From: Gellertiella hungarica
GTDB taxonomy: Bacteria > Pseudomonadota > Alphaproteobacteria > Rhizobiales > Rhizobiaceae
Assembly (NCBI RefSeq): GCF_014197145.1
Contig: NZ_JACIEZ010000012.1
Coordinates: 1-64,000, forward strand
Direction: 5' to 3'
DNA length: 64,000 nucleotides
The translations under genes and the position numbers were made by a program. Every line of letters begins with the position of its first letter. Position 1 is the stretch's first letter. Below, in pieces: positions 17,560 to 28,611 of the stretch. The notes under the pieces were generated by a model. That model made no database searches. It had not been told where the DNA came from and saw nothing but the letters and a program-made list of their open reading frames with translations.

Positions 17560-19176
17560 TCAATGCAGGAAGTGGCGCATGCCGGTGAAGACCATGGCGA
17601 TGCCGTGTTCGTCGGCGGTGCGGATGACCTCGTCGTCGCGCATGGAGCCGCCGGGCTGGATGACGGCGGTAGCGCCGGCTTCCACCATGGAGAGCAGGCT
17701 GTCCGGGAAGGGCAGGAAGGCTTCGGAGGCGACGGCGGAGCCGACGGTGAGCGGCTTGTCGAGCCCCATGAGGCGGGCGGCTTCCTCGGCCTTGATGGCG
17801 GCGATGCGGGCGGAATCGACGCGGCTCATCTGCCCGGCGCCGATGCCGACCGTGGTGCCGTCCTTGGCATAGACGACGGCGTTGGACTTCACGTGCTTGG
17901 CGACCTTGAAGGCGAACTTCATGTCCTCGAGCTCGGACGGCGTCGGCGCGCGCTTGGTCACGACGCGCAGGTCGAGATCCTCGACGATGCCGTTGTCACG
18001 GGTCTGGACGAGAAGGCCGCCGGCGACCGTCTTGGCGGAAAGGCCGCGTTCGCGCGGGTCCGGCAGGCCGCCGGTGACGAGCAGGCGGAGATTGGGCTTC
18101 CGGGCGACGATGGCGCAGGCCTCGGGCGAGGCTTCCGGTGCGATGATGACCTCGGTGAACAGCTTGATGATTTCCTCGGCCGCTTCCGCATCCAGCATCC
18201 GGTTGAGCGCGATGATGCCGCCGAAGGCGGAGGTGGGGTCGCAGGCAAGCGCCCGCTTGTAGGCCTCGACGAGCGAGCTTCCGACGGCCACGCCACAGGG
18301 ATTGGCATGCTTGATGATGGCGCAGGCCGGACCGTTTTCCGGCAGGAAGCCGGAAACCAGCTCGAAGGCGGCATCCGTATCGTTGATGTTGTTGTAGGAC
18401 AGCTGCTTGCCCTGGAGGAGGGTGGCGGTGGCGACGCCTTTGCGGTTTTCGCCGGTGACGTAGAAGCCCGCGCTCTGATGCGGGTTTTCGCCATAGCGCA
18501 TCTTTTCCTTCAGCACGCCGCCGATGACGCGGTAGCGCGGGATTTCGATGCCGAGCGCCTCGGCAAACCAGTTGGAAATCGCCGCATCGTAGGCCGCGGT
18601 GCGGGCAAAGGCCTTGGCGGCCTGGGACTTGCGGTATTCATACGAGGTGCAGCCGTCATCGAAGCGCAGGCTCTGCAGCAGCGCCGGATAATCGGAAGGA
18701 TCGGTGAGCACGGTGACATAGGCGTGGTTCTTGGCCGCCGCGCGCAGCATGGCCGGTCCGCCGATATCGATGTTCTCGACCGTGGTCGGGTAATCCTCGC
18801 CCTTGGCCCGCACCTCCTCGAAGGGATAGAGGTTGATGGCCAGAAGATCGATGGCACCGATGCCATGCTCCGCCATGGCCGCCTGGTGTTCCTGATCGTC
18901 GCGGATCGCCAGAAGGCCGCCATGCACCAGGGGATGCAGCGTCTTGACCCGGCCATCCATGATCTCCGGGAAGCCCGTGACATCGGAAACGTCCGTGACC
19001 GGAATGCCCTCGGCGGCAATCGCCTTGTGGGTGCCGCCGGTGGACAGGAGCCGCACGCCCATTTCGTGAAGCGCGCGGGCGAGCTCCACGATGCCGGTCT
19101 TGTCCGAGACGGAGAGCAAGGCCGTGCGGACCTTCACCTTGTCGGGGGCGGGGATCTTCTTCGATGCGATGGCCAT
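17560..19176 (-). CDS. purH: Bifunctional AICAR formyltransferase/IMP cyclohydrolase
   Basis: PurH performs the last two steps of IMP synthesis: formylation of AICAR with 10-formyl-THF, then ring closure. The 538-residue length is normal. The N-terminal MGS-like cyclohydrolase domain has [25 protein letters not shown] and [18 protein letters not shown]. The transformylase domain has LRYGENPHQ in the form [25 protein letters not shown] and [11 protein letters not shown], and ends in DAFFPF-like [11 protein letters not shown] and [15 protein letters not shown] 19176 follows AGGAGAG; the upstream extension is discarded. It is downstream of the heparinase-like gene in a conserved rhizobial block. 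Confidence 0.97.
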   Translation of the reverse strand: MAIASKKIPAPDKVKVRTALLSVSDKTGIVELARALHEMGVRLLSTGGTHKAIAAEGIPVTDVSDVTGFPEIMDGRVKTLHPLVHGGLLAIRDDQEHQAAMAEHGIGAIDLLAINLYPFEEVRAKGEDYPTTVENIDIGGPAMLRAAAKNHAYVTVLTDPSDYPALLQSLRFDDGCTSYEYRKSQAAKAFARTAAYDAAISNWFAEALGIEIPRYRVIGGVLKEKMRYGENPHQSAGFYVTGENRKGVATATLLQGKQLSYNNINDTDAAFELVSGFLPENGPACAIIKHANPCGVAVGSSLVEAYKRALACDPTSAFGGIIALNRMLDAEAAEEIIKLFTEVIIAPEASPEACAIVARKPNLRLLVTGGLPDPRERGLSAKTVAGGLLVQTRDNGIVEDLDLRVVTKRAPTPSELEDMKFAFKVAKHVKSNAVVYAKDGTTVGIGAGQMSRVDSARIAAIKAEEAARLMGLDKPLTVGSAVASEAFLPFPDSLLSMVEAGATAVIQPGGSMRDDEVIRTADEHGIAMVFTGMRHFLH

Positions 19177-19318
19177 GGCTCTCTCCTGCTGCGTGCGCGC
19201 TGAAACCGCTGCTGCCCGGGGAAGGCGCGGTGGCGATGCCACGGCTCTGCCTCCCATGCGGCGTTGCTGATGCGTCCGAGCGTCCGCCTAGCACAGGCGA
19301 GACCAAGAGGAAACCGGC

Positions 19319-21004
19319 CTATCTCTGTCTGATGAACTGCCAGTCGATTTCCGCATGCTCTGCCAGGGAAAACCGCACCTCGATCTGCTCGGAGGCCCGG
19401 ATGCCCGAGGCGTCGGCAAAGAAGATGTCCTCGGAAATCACCGCCTCGTGTCCGTCGACGGAGAAGAGCCAGCTTTCCCCGTCCGGCGCCTTCAGGAGGA
19501 CGCTGTCGCGGCCCGCCTGGATGAGATCGATGGCGGGATGGACATGGAAGCGGGCAATGGCGGTGGCCGTTTCGCCCGCACCCGGCGTTTCTCCGCCCGG
19601 ACGGGTGAAGAAATCCCGCCCGCCAAGCCGCGTGCCGCCCTGCGACAGGCGCAGATGGCGGTGATGCACCAGACCGAAGAGGCCGGCGTAACCGTCATGG
19701 CTCATGTCGAGGCGGTCCTCGCCCTCGGCGCTCTCCTCGCGCCGCACCGTGACATGCTTCGGCCCTTCGGCCATCACGGGCCCCAGATAGGACGACTGCG
19801 AAAGCCGGCTCGAGGAGGTCTCGTTCAGGATCACCGTCGAATGGGCGGCACTTGCCCGTGCCATCTGCCGGTAGTGGTTGCCGGCAAAGCGCGGCGAACC
19901 GGCATTGACGATGAAGCGGTTCTTGCCGGCGGACATCTCGAAGGAAAGCGTGCCCGCATGGGCGGTGCGCGAGGTTTCGAGATCCTGGGCCATGCCGCTG
20001 TCGACGATGACGACAGTCTGCCCCGAGGCCATGCGCTGGTAGCCCATGTGGGGCAGGGCCTTGAAGGTCTGGCCGGAGGTCTCGTCATAGCGCAGGACCG
20101 CCATCAGCTCGTTGGCAAGCGTCGCGGTGGCGCCGTTGAACAGCGCGAGATCGCCGCCCTGATGCCGGAAGAAACGCAGCGCCGGATACATCCGGTCGAT
20201 GCCCGAGATCAGCCGCTGCGGCATGTCGTGGCCGAGGTTCATGTAGGTCTGGCGAAGCGGCAGGAGATCGAGCAGCAGGTCGAGGGCTGCGCGCGGATTG
20301 CGCGAGACGTGCCCGCCATCGGCGAGGATCTGCGCCTCGATCTCCTGGTCGAGCCGGGCTGCCGCCTTGCGGATCTGTCCGGCGCGCGAGGGCACGGCAA
20401 GCGTCAGCATGGCAAGCGCGATGCGGATGCGGAAGCGCGTTTCCGGCTCGATCGCGCTGCCGCAGAGGCGCTCGAGATAGCGGCCCTGATAGACGAGGCT
20501 GCGGGAAAAGCGCCGGTAGAAGACCGTGTCCGCACCATTCAGCAGCACCGGCGAGTGGCTGAGCCAGGCAATGAGCCGCGAGGCCACCGTCTCCGGTTCC
20601 CAGGCGATGCCGTCGATCACCCGCCCATGGGTGGAGAGCCACTGGTTGACGATGGTGCGGGCCGCGGCGGAGGCTTCCGGCGAACGGAGCGCCCGCAGAT
20701 GCCGGATCCAGCTGAAGGCGTGGAGCCGCATGGCGAAGGGGCGGGAGGGCAGCTCCAGGAAGAAGGGAGAGGTGCCGTTCGTGTCGAGAACCCGGCCGGC
20801 CAGCGGAAACCGGCCTTCGAGAATTTCCTCCGCCACGAAGGCATCGATGGGCCTGAGATCCGTCGGCGCGACGATCAGCCGTTCGGGCGCGCGCACCGAG
20901 GCGCGGAACAGCCTGAGGCGCGTGAGCGCGACGCTGCGATGGACGCGGCGGCGTGCTTCGCTCAGGTATGCCCGGTATAGTTGTCCGCCCGCCAGTATCT
21001 TCAT
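19319..21004 (-). CDS. Heparinase II/III family protein
   Basis: The 561-residue protein has the layout of rhizobial heparinase II/III-like proteins: an all-helical N-terminal region with FAMRLHAFSWIRHLRAL and a run of helices, then a C-terminal beta-rich lyase-like domain with VVIVDSG, GTLSFEMSAGKNRFIVNAG and ARASAAHSTVILNETSSS. Family members cleave acidic polysaccharides by beta-elimination, but the substrate of this chromosomal version next to purH is not known. No signal peptide is evident at ATG 21004. A TTG eleven codons upstream is an alternative start. Confidence 0.88.
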   Translation of the reverse strand: MKILAGGQLYRAYLSEARRRVHRSVALTRLRLFRASVRAPERLIVAPTDLRPIDAFVAEEILEGRFPLAGRVLDTNGTSPFFLELPSRPFAMRLHAFSWIRHLRALRSPEASAAARTIVNQWLSTHGRVIDGIAWEPETVASRLIAWLSHSPVLLNGADTVFYRRFSRSLVYQGRYLERLCGSAIEPETRFRIRIALAMLTLAVPSRAGQIRKAAARLDQEIEAQILADGGHVSRNPRAALDLLLDLLPLRQTYMNLGHDMPQRLISGIDRMYPALRFFRHQGGDLALFNGATATLANELMAVLRYDETSGQTFKALPHMGYQRMASGQTVVIVDSGMAQDLETSRTAHAGTLSFEMSAGKNRFIVNAGSPRFAGNHYRQMARASAAHSTVILNETSSSRLSQSSYLGPVMAEGPKHVTVRREESAEGEDRLDMSHDGYAGLFGLVHHRHLRLSQGGTRLGGRDFFTRPGGETPGAGETATAIARFHVHPAIDLIQAGRDSVLLKAPDGESWLFSVDGHEAVISEDIFFADASGIRASEQIEVRFSLAEHAEIDWQFIRQR

Positions 21005-21102
21005 GTCTTCACAGTTGATTCCCGCATCGCGCGACAATGCGTGGCGCGCCCCGTCATTTCAAGACGCGGTAGAGACGAATCGAACTCTCATTCTTGCGCC
21101 GG

Positions 21103-22518
21103 CTAGCTTTCGCGACGCTTTAGGACCACCGCATAGAAGCCGTCGAGACCGCCGGCAACGCCGTCGCGCGGGGGGATCATGGCGGGCGTCGTGCGCAGCG
21201 CGCCCTCGGGGGAGACCGCTTCCTCCAGCCCCGGCCAGCGATCGGGGGAGACCGGGACGCGCTCCATGTCCGTGCGCTCGGCAAGAAGCGCCGCCACCAT
21301 CTCCTCGCCCTCCTTCGGGTCGAGCGAGCAGTTGGAGAAGACGACGAGCCCGCCCGGTCGCACGAGATCGCAGGCATGGCGCAGCATGCGCGCCTGCAGG
21401 GCGGCGAGGTTTTCTATGTCGTCAGGACCCTTGGTCCAGAGCACGTCGGGGTGGCGTCGGGTGGTTCCGGTGGACGAACAGGGCGCATCGAGCAGGGCCG
21501 CATCGAAAGGCTCTTCCGGCCGGTAGTCGAGCATGTTGGCCTCGACGAGTTCGGCGGAGAGCTTCAGGCGGTCGAGATTGGCAGCGAGGCGCTTCAGCCG
21601 GTTTCCCGACTGGTCGAGCGCGGTGACGCTCGCCCCCGCCGCGGCGAGCTGGGCGGTCTTGCCGCCCGGTGCGGCGCAGAGATCCACCACGCGCCGGCCT
21701 TCGAGATCGCCGAAAAGCCGTGCGGGCAGGCTGGCGGCGGCATCCTGCACCCACCACTCCCCCGCCTCGAAACCCTCGAGCGCGGTGATCGGCCGGTCGA
21801 AGGGCCGGAGCCTGACGCTGCCGGTCGGCAGCACCACCCCGCCAAGCTTTTCCGCCCAGCCTTGCGGATCCGACCTGACGGTCAGATCGATGGCCGCCGG
21901 CGTCAGCTGCGCCTCGGCAATGCGCGCGGCCTCATCGGCGCCATAGACCTCGGTGAGCCGCTCGAAGAACCAGGCCGGCATGGCCGGCACGGCAGCGGAC
22001 TGTGCGAGGATCCTGTCGCGCTGGCGCCCGAAGCGCCGCAGCACCGCATTGACCAGACCGGCAAAGCGCCGGTTGCGCGGATCGGCATGGGCCTGTTCCA
22101 CGGCAAGATCGACGGCGGAGTGATCGGGAATGTCGAGATAGAGGATCTGCGCGGCCCCGAGAACCAGCACATGCTGAAGCGCACGCGCGCCTTCCGGCAG
22201 CGGGTTGTCGAGCATGGCGTCGAGCGCCGCCTCGATGCGCGGCAGGTGACGGAGCGTCGCGTTGAGCATCGCCCGCACGAGCGCCCTGTCCTGATCGGAA
22301 AGGGCCCGGTAGGCGGGGTTGCCGTTCTGGGGATCGAGCATGCCGTCCAGCGACACCTTGCGATCGACGACGGCGGCAAGGATCTTGGCCGCTGCCGCCC
22401 GCGCCTCGAAACCGGGCTTGGCAGGCGGCGGCGAGGACCGCTCCCCCTTCGGCGCGCCGGAGCCGGATTTCATCCGGCCTGGCGGACGGCGGGAGGGGCG
22501 GTTCTTTTCAGTGGTCAA
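21103..22518 (-). CDS. rsmB: 16S rRNA m5C methyltransferase, RsmB/NOP family
   Basis: The enzyme transfers a methyl group from SAM to a cytosine in rRNA. The 471-residue protein has an N-terminal NusB-like helical domain ([19 protein letters not shown] onward) and a Rossmann methyltransferase domain with [34 protein letters not shown] and a catalytic-type cysteine in [16 protein letters not shown] 22518 is preferred: it follows AAAGGA by 8 nt and overlaps the htpX stop as TTGA, which implies translational coupling. An ATG at 22560 inside htpX and an internal ATG at 22473 are alternatives. Confidence 0.92.
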   Translation of the reverse strand: MTTEKNRPSRRPPGRMKSGSGAPKGERSSPPPAKPGFEARAAAAKILAAVVDRKVSLDGMLDPQNGNPAYRALSDQDRALVRAMLNATLRHLPRIEAALDAMLDNPLPEGARALQHVLVLGAAQILYLDIPDHSAVDLAVEQAHADPRNRRFAGLVNAVLRRFGRQRDRILAQSAAVPAMPAWFFERLTEVYGADEAARIAEAQLTPAAIDLTVRSDPQGWAEKLGGVVLPTGSVRLRPFDRPITALEGFEAGEWWVQDAAASLPARLFGDLEGRRVVDLCAAPGGKTAQLAAAGASVTALDQSGNRLKRLAANLDRLKLSAELVEANMLDYRPEEPFDAALLDAPCSSTGTTRRHPDVLWTKGPDDIENLAALQARMLRHACDLVRPGGLVVFSNCSLDPKEGEEMVAALLAERTDMERVPVSPDRWPGLEEAVSPEGALRTTPAMIPPRDGVAGGLDGFYAVVLKRRES

Positions 22519-23480
22519 GACCAGGGTCCTTTGGGCGGTTGGCTGTCTCCGCGTCCCCATGCCGTGTTGGGCACGGAGCGCGCTTTGCGGGTGGGATTAG
22601 CAGCCTGAGGGCGCTGCGTCGAGCCGCTTCCCATCTCGGCCGCCAGCCGCTCGAGGGCGGCAATGCGGTTTCCCGTGTCCGGATGGGTGGAGAAGAGGTT
22701 GTCCATCCGCTCGCCCGAAAGCGGATTGATGATGAACATGTGGGCGGTGGCCGGATTGCGCTCCGCATCCGCATTGGGGATATGCTCCGCGCCGCGGGCG
22801 ATCTTGCCGAGCGCCGAGGCCAGCCAGAGCGGATTGCCGCAAATCTCGGCACCGCGCCGGTCGGCGGAATATTCCCGCGTCCGGCTGATCGCCATCTGCA
22901 CCAGCATGGCGGCAAGCGGCGCCACGATCATCGCAACCAGGATGCCGATGCCGCCGAGGGGACTGCGGTTCTCGCCGTCCCGGTTGCCGCCGAAGAGAAA
23001 GGCGAAATTGCCGAGCATCGAGATCGCACCCGCAAGAGTCGCCGTGATCGTCATCGTCAGCGTGTCGCGGTTCTGGATATGGGCGAGCTCGTGGGCCATG
23101 ACGCCGGCCACTTCCTCGGGCTTCAGCATCTGGAGCAGCCCGGTCGATGCGGCAACGGCCGCGTTTTCGGGATTGCGGCCCGTGGCAAAGGCGTTCGGCT
23201 GCGGGCTGTCATAGAGATAGACCTTCGGCATGGGCAGGCCCGCATTTGCCGAAAGATCCCGGATCATGCGGAAGAATTCCGGCGCATTCTCCTCGCTGAT
23301 CTCCTGCGCATGATAGGCCGAGAGCACCATGCGGTCCGAATTCCACCAGGAGAAGAAGTTCATGCCGGCGGCCACCAGAAGGGCAATCATCATGCCGCTC
23401 TGGCCGCCGATGAGGTAGCCGACACCCATGAACAGCGCGGTCATGAAGGCCAGCAGCATGGCAGTGCGGACAAGGTTCAT
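22515..23480 (-). CDS. htpX: Membrane zinc metalloprotease HtpX
   Basis: HtpX is an inner-membrane M48 protease involved in quality control of membrane proteins. The 321-residue protein has two N-terminal hydrophobic segments (residues 6-25 and 29-43), the zinc motif HELAH at 130-134 and two further hydrophobic stretches around 145-195. [22 protein letters not shown] just before HELAH is the family pattern. The downstream [22 protein letters not shown] carries the third-ligand glutamate. It is divergent from the SdhAF4-like gene and overlaps rsmB by 4 nt. Confidence 0.95.
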   Translation of the reverse strand: MNLVRTAMLLAFMTALFMGVGYLIGGQSGMMIALLVAAGMNFFSWWNSDRMVLSAYHAQEISEENAPEFFRMIRDLSANAGLPMPKVYLYDSPQPNAFATGRNPENAAVAASTGLLQMLKPEEVAGVMAHELAHIQNRDTLTMTITATLAGAISMLGNFAFLFGGNRDGENRSPLGGIGILVAMIVAPLAAMLVQMAISRTREYSADRRGAEICGNPLWLASALGKIARGAEHIPNADAERNPATAHMFIINPLSGERMDNLFSTHPDTGNRIAALERLAAEMGSGSTQRPQAANPTRKARSVPNTAWGRGDSQPPKGPWS

Positions 23481-23585
23481 CTGCGGGTGGCTCCTTTCGC
23501 CATGGGCGGCAAGGGGTTTTCATTGCCGCTCGATACCCTATAGATTGGTGATATCGGGACCGATTTCAACGGAAAGAGCGCAGCC

Positions 23586-23813
23586 ATGTCCCCCGCCGAA
23601 AATGACAACAATCCCCCATCTGCCGTTCAGGAGCAGGCAGCCGAAAAACCGAAGGTTCTTTCGCCGGCCGCCGAACGGGCCCTTCGGGAGGCCGAAGCCC
23701 GCCGCCAGGCCGAAAAGGAGGCGAGCCTGCCCACGGAATATGGCGGCCGCGGCGGGGCCGATCCCTCGCGCTTCGGCGACTGGGAGATCAATGGCCGCGC
23801 CATCGACTTCTGA
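23586..23813 (+). CDS. SdhAF4-like (DUF1674) small protein
   Basis: This 75-residue protein ends in YGGRGGADPSRFGDWEINGRAIDF, the signature C-terminus of DUF1674, the family of mitochondrial succinate dehydrogenase assembly factor 4. In mitochondria that factor binds the flavinylated SdhA subunit and promotes complex II assembly. A similar role here is inferred from the family. The N-terminal half is low-complexity Ala/Glu/Arg and probably flexible. It diverges from htpX across about 105 bp. Confidence 0.88.
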   Translation: MSPAENDNNPPSAVQEQAAEKPKVLSPAAERALREAEARRQAEKEASLPTEYGGRGGADPSRFGDWEINGRAIDF

Positions 23814-23893
23814 CACAACCTTACCGTTCAGCAGATATATAGACACGCTTTTGCCGCTTGATATTCTGCCCCCATAAACGGGGGAAGGCACTC

Positions 23894-24175
23894 ATGAAGC
23901 GGATGTTTACGGCGATGCTTGCTCTGGTTGTTTTTGCGGGAGCCTCGCTCGCAGCCGATGTTCCACGTGGAACGCGCTGGGAAAAGGCAATCCTGCCGGT
24001 CGTTCCCGTGAGAATGACCTGCAAGTCGGCGAGCTCCTGCTACGAGGCGGTGGAGCTCTGGTGCGGCGGCTATTACGGCGCCGACCGCGACGGAGACGGC
24101 ATCCCCTGCGAAACCGTCTGCTCCAGCCGGGCAGAGGTGCAGGCCATCGAGGCGGAGATCGGCTGCGATCTGTGA
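23894..24175 (+). CDS. Small secreted protein with excalibur calcium-binding motif
   Basis: The 93-residue precursor starts with a clear signal peptide (MKRMFTAMLALVVFAGASLA, cleavage before AD). The mature part has five or six cysteines in MTCKSASSCYEAVELWC, and ADRDGDGIPCE, the DxDxDG excalibur motif thought to bind calcium, followed by CSSRAEVQ. Function is unknown; such domains occur in surface and nuclease-like proteins. ATG 23894 follows GGGGAAGG, and an upstream in-frame ATG (23858) is less likely. A parS-like palindrome lies inside the coding sequence just after the signal peptide. Confidence 0.78.
   Translation: MKRMFTAMLALVVFAGASLAADVPRGTRWEKAILPVVPVRMTCKSASSCYEAVELWCGGYYGADRDGDGIPCETVCSSRAEVQAIEAEIGCDL
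23959..23974. promoter_or_regulatory. parS-like palindrome inside the excalibur gene
   Basis: TGTTCCACGTGGAACG contains a perfect 14-bp palindrome (23960-23973). It matches the general bacterial parS pattern TGTTNCACGTGAAACA at 14 of 16 positions. It lies about 13 kb from parAB and within coding sequence, so binding by ParB is only possible, not shown. Confidence 0.4.
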
Positions 24176-24265
24176 GGGCGTCTCTTGCGTCGGCCAAGCC
24201 AGGTTAATGTTTATTTTATTTGCCTAAAATAGAATACTGCCTGCGGCCTTTCTCGCAGGTGATAT

Positions 24266-25060
24266 ATGACCCGTTACCGCATGTTCGTTGACGATACGGG
24301 AAACGTGCACAACTCTACCTCTAACCATCCGCAGCAAAGATATGCGGGGGTAGTGGGTGTCATTTTTGCGAATGACTACCTGGAAAATGTGTTCCGACCG
24401 GGATTCGACCGCCTTCGGGAGCGTCATTTCGGTCGACTTGAAGACGGCAGTCTGCCTATCCTTCACCTCCGGAAAATGAAAAGTGCGGGCCGGGAGAGCA
24501 TATTCGGTTGTCTGAATGACCCCGCAAAACGAGCGCGCTGGGAAGCAGATTGTCTGTCGATGTTCAGAAGAGCGCAGTTCTCGGTTATTGCAGTCGGAAT
24601 TGACAAAGTGGAATTCTATGCCCGGCATCCTGAATGGCAGGGTAGCGTATACGATCTTCTCGTGGGCAATGCCGTTGAGCGCTACTTCTACTTTCTCCGA
24701 AACCGTGGCCAGGGAGACGTTGAAGCAGAGGCAACGAATTCACGGCTTGATCGTGAATTGAAGGCTCTCTACCGGAACTTCTTCGAAAACGGCACAGATC
24801 ACATTCCCGGACATCGGTTACAGAAATGCCTGACGTCTCGGGAAATAAAGATCAAGCCGAAATCCAGTGAAAACATCGGCCTTCAGTTTGCAGATCTCTT
24901 GGCGAGTTGCTGTCTGGCACATCTAAAGCATTTATATGGTTCAGGTCCGCCTTTAGCGGGAATGGCCGCAGATATCGTCCGCATACTGGAAGAACGAAAA
25001 TACTATCGCCGTACCGACGACAGCTCCCCTCATGGTTTTGGCAGAATATGGCGGCCATAA
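24266..25060 (+). CDS. DUF3800 domain protein, probably acquired
   Basis: The 264-residue protein begins with MTRYRMFVDDTGN, matching the acidic N-terminal motif of DUF3800 (usually DESG), and has NIGLQFADLLASCCLAH near residue 205-221 with Asp210, the second conserved acidic position. These features suggest an RNase H-like or nuclease-like fold, though no activity is established. DUF3800 proteins are frequent in mobile and defence-related regions. Base composition is visibly A+T-richer than all neighbours, codon use differs, and A+T-rich DNA precedes it. It stands alone between the excalibur gene and the convergent acs. Confidence 0.8.
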   Translation: MTRYRMFVDDTGNVHNSTSNHPQQRYAGVVGVIFANDYLENVFRPGFDRLRERHFGRLEDGSLPILHLRKMKSAGRESIFGCLNDPAKRARWEADCLSMFRRAQFSVIAVGIDKVEFYARHPEWQGSVYDLLVGNAVERYFYFLRNRGQGDVEAEATNSRLDRELKALYRNFFENGTDHIPGHRLQKCLTSREIKIKPKSSENIGLQFADLLASCCLAHLKHLYGSGPPLAGMAADIVRILEERKYYRRTDDSSPHGFGRIWRP

Positions 25061-25202
25061 AAAATAAACGGCCCAGAAAGGGCCGCCCAAGCTTCCAAGC
25101 TTGTCCCTCCAGCAGGACTGGATTGGGTCAACAATAGCGGGAAAATCCCACCTATGTCAACGACACCCTAATGTAGTCGATCCCGGCCTTCCTCAGGCCG
25201 GG
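25061..25202. terminator. Two hairpins between DUF3800 gene and acs
   Basis: CGGCCC-AGAAA-GGGCCG (25069-25085) has an A-rich run before it, so on the minus strand it would be followed by a T-rich run. CCCGGCCT-TCCTC-AGGCCGGG (25182-25202) lies 31 nt past the acs stop codon. Together they could end both convergent transcripts. The interval 25086-25181 shows nothing else recognisable. Confidence 0.55.
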
Positions 25203-25233
25203 AGCTCCGTCGCATTACGGGCCATGTTCGGTG

Positions 25234-27183
<1,950 letters not shown>

Positions 27184-27370
27184 GTACTCCTCCTCTTGGC
27201 ACGGCAGGGCGACCGGGCACCGGTTCCATGTGCTCACCCCCCGGATCGCGATCGTCGGGGGGACCATAGCATGTCGATCTGCCCCGGCAATTAGACAAAG
27301 GTACCCGAAATACAGGGTCCCGCAATTCTGAAACCGGATCTGTTATGCATCCTTTGCATTGCACTGCCAA

Positions 27371-27398
27371 TTGCATTTGAGCCTGTTTGCGGTTATAC
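27371..27398 (+). promoter_or_regulatory. Promoter candidate for trcR
   Basis: TTGCAT (27371-27376), a 16-nt spacer and TTATAC (27393-27398) form a plausible sigma-70 promoter about 75 nt before the trcR ATG. TTGCAT also occurs at 27354-27359 on the same strand, giving a short direct repeat. Confidence 0.45.
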
Positions 27399-27476
27399 AC
27401 CTCCGCATTTCCCGGAAATCTGGTAGTGATACCACGGCCCGCGACCCCGGCGCGGACGGACAGAAGGACTATATCC

Positions 27477-28181
27477 ATGGCTCAACAGTTGCTCATGCCG
27501 AAGGCGACCGCCATCTGGCTGGTTGACAACACGGCGCTCTCGTTTGACCAGATCGCTCAGTTCTGCAGGCTCCACCCGCTCGAAGTGAAGGCCATCGCCG
27601 ATGGCGAAGCCGCCCAGGGCATCAAGGGCCTCGACCCGATTTCCACCGGCCAGCTCTCGCGCGACGAAATCGCCCGCGGCGAGGCAAATCCCGACTACAA
27701 GCTGAAGCTTTCCGAGCCGAAGGTCCGCGTGCCGGAATCCAAGCGCAAGGGTCCGCGCTACACCCCGGTTTCCAAGCGCCAGGACCGCCCGAACGCCATT
27801 CTCTGGCTGGTGCGCAACCATCCGGAACTCAAGGATGCGCAGATCTCGCGCCTGGTCGGCACCACCAAGTCGACGATCGAGCAGATCCGCGACCGCAGCC
27901 ACTGGAACTCCGCCAACCTGACCGCCATGGACCCGGTGACGCTCGGCCTCTGCAGCCAGATCGATCTCGACATGGAAGTGGAAAAGGCCGCCAAGAGCCG
28001 TCCGCTGCCCACCGCCGCCGAACTCGGCGCGACGCTGCAGCCGGCCTACGAAACCGAAAAGGGCGGCTTCGACTACGGCCAGGAAGAGGAGAAGGAAATC
28101 GACGCCGATGCCGTCTTCGCCAAGCTGAAGTCGCTGAAGTCGGACCGTCCGGCCGACGAGGACGAGGACGATCTCTACTGA
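27477..28181 (+). CDS. trcR: Cell cycle transcriptional regulator TrcR (DUF1013)
   Basis: The 234-residue protein matches the alphaproteobacterial DUF1013/TrcR family: LLMPKATAIWLVDNTALSFDQIAQFCRLHPLEVKAIADGE near the N-terminus, then RPNAILWLVRNHPELKDAQISRLVGTTKSTIEQIRDRSHWN, which contains a helix-turn-helix-like segment. The C-terminus is acidic. The family is linked to cell-cycle transcription in alphaproteobacteria; its targets here cannot be read from the sequence. ATG 27477 is chosen at the family start. A strong terminator follows, so it is monocistronic. Confidence 0.92.
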   Translation: MAQQLLMPKATAIWLVDNTALSFDQIAQFCRLHPLEVKAIADGEAAQGIKGLDPISTGQLSRDEIARGEANPDYKLKLSEPKVRVPESKRKGPRYTPVSKRQDRPNAILWLVRNHPELKDAQISRLVGTTKSTIEQIRDRSHWNSANLTAMDPVTLGLCSQIDLDMEVEKAAKSRPLPTAAELGATLQPAYETEKGGFDYGQEEEKEIDADAVFAKLKSLKSDRPADEDEDDLY

Positions 28182-28207
28182 GACCGGCTCCGCACCCCGG
28201 AACATGC

Positions 28208-28240
28208 AAAACCCCGCACGTGAAAACGGCGGGGTTTTTT
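28208..28240 (+). terminator. Rho-independent terminator of trcR
   Basis: AAAACCCCGC (28208-28217) and GCGGGGTTTTTT (28229-28240) form a G+C-rich stem with an 11-nt loop followed by a T6 run, 27 nt after the stop codon. Confidence 0.9.
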
Positions 28241-28322
28241 GCTGGGCGGAGTTTGCCGGAGTGTAGCTTCTGCCTGGCGTGGCGAGGAGTTTGCGGATGG
28301 GCACCCCCTCTGCCCTGCAACC

Positions 28323-28545
28323 GTCGTGTTTGACGTACGGCACCCCCCTCTGCCCTGCCGGGCATCTCCCCCTCAAGGGGGGAGATCGGGATGCCGTTAT
28401 CTTGGCAGTCCCCAGCCACCGTTTCAGCAAATCAGACGTTTGTTGTCTGGGGAAACCAAAAACCGCAATGTCGATCTCCCCCCTTGAGGGGGAGATGTCC
28501 CGGCAGGGACAGAGGGGGGTGCGCATCGGCACACTCAACGCCGCG
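28323..28545. repeat. Composite palindromic element, second copy
   Basis: A direct-orientation unit (28340-28386) and an inverted unit (from 28473 to 28522) face each other across an 86-bp spacer. The spacer shares AGTCCCCAGCCACCGTTT, CAGACG/GAGACG, TTGTTGTCTGG and GAAACCA with the spacer at 466-553. The whole element, 183 bp, is therefore a true second copy of the block at 419-603. Flanks GTGTTTGACG and CGGCACACTCAAC resemble those of the other copies. The interval 28241-28322 before it shows nothing else. Confidence 0.85.
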
Positions 28546-28611
28546 CGAGGCAAACGGGCGTGCGCCAATCGCAACACCCCGCAAGGCCAAACGCCATATA
28601 CCCTTCAGGCC

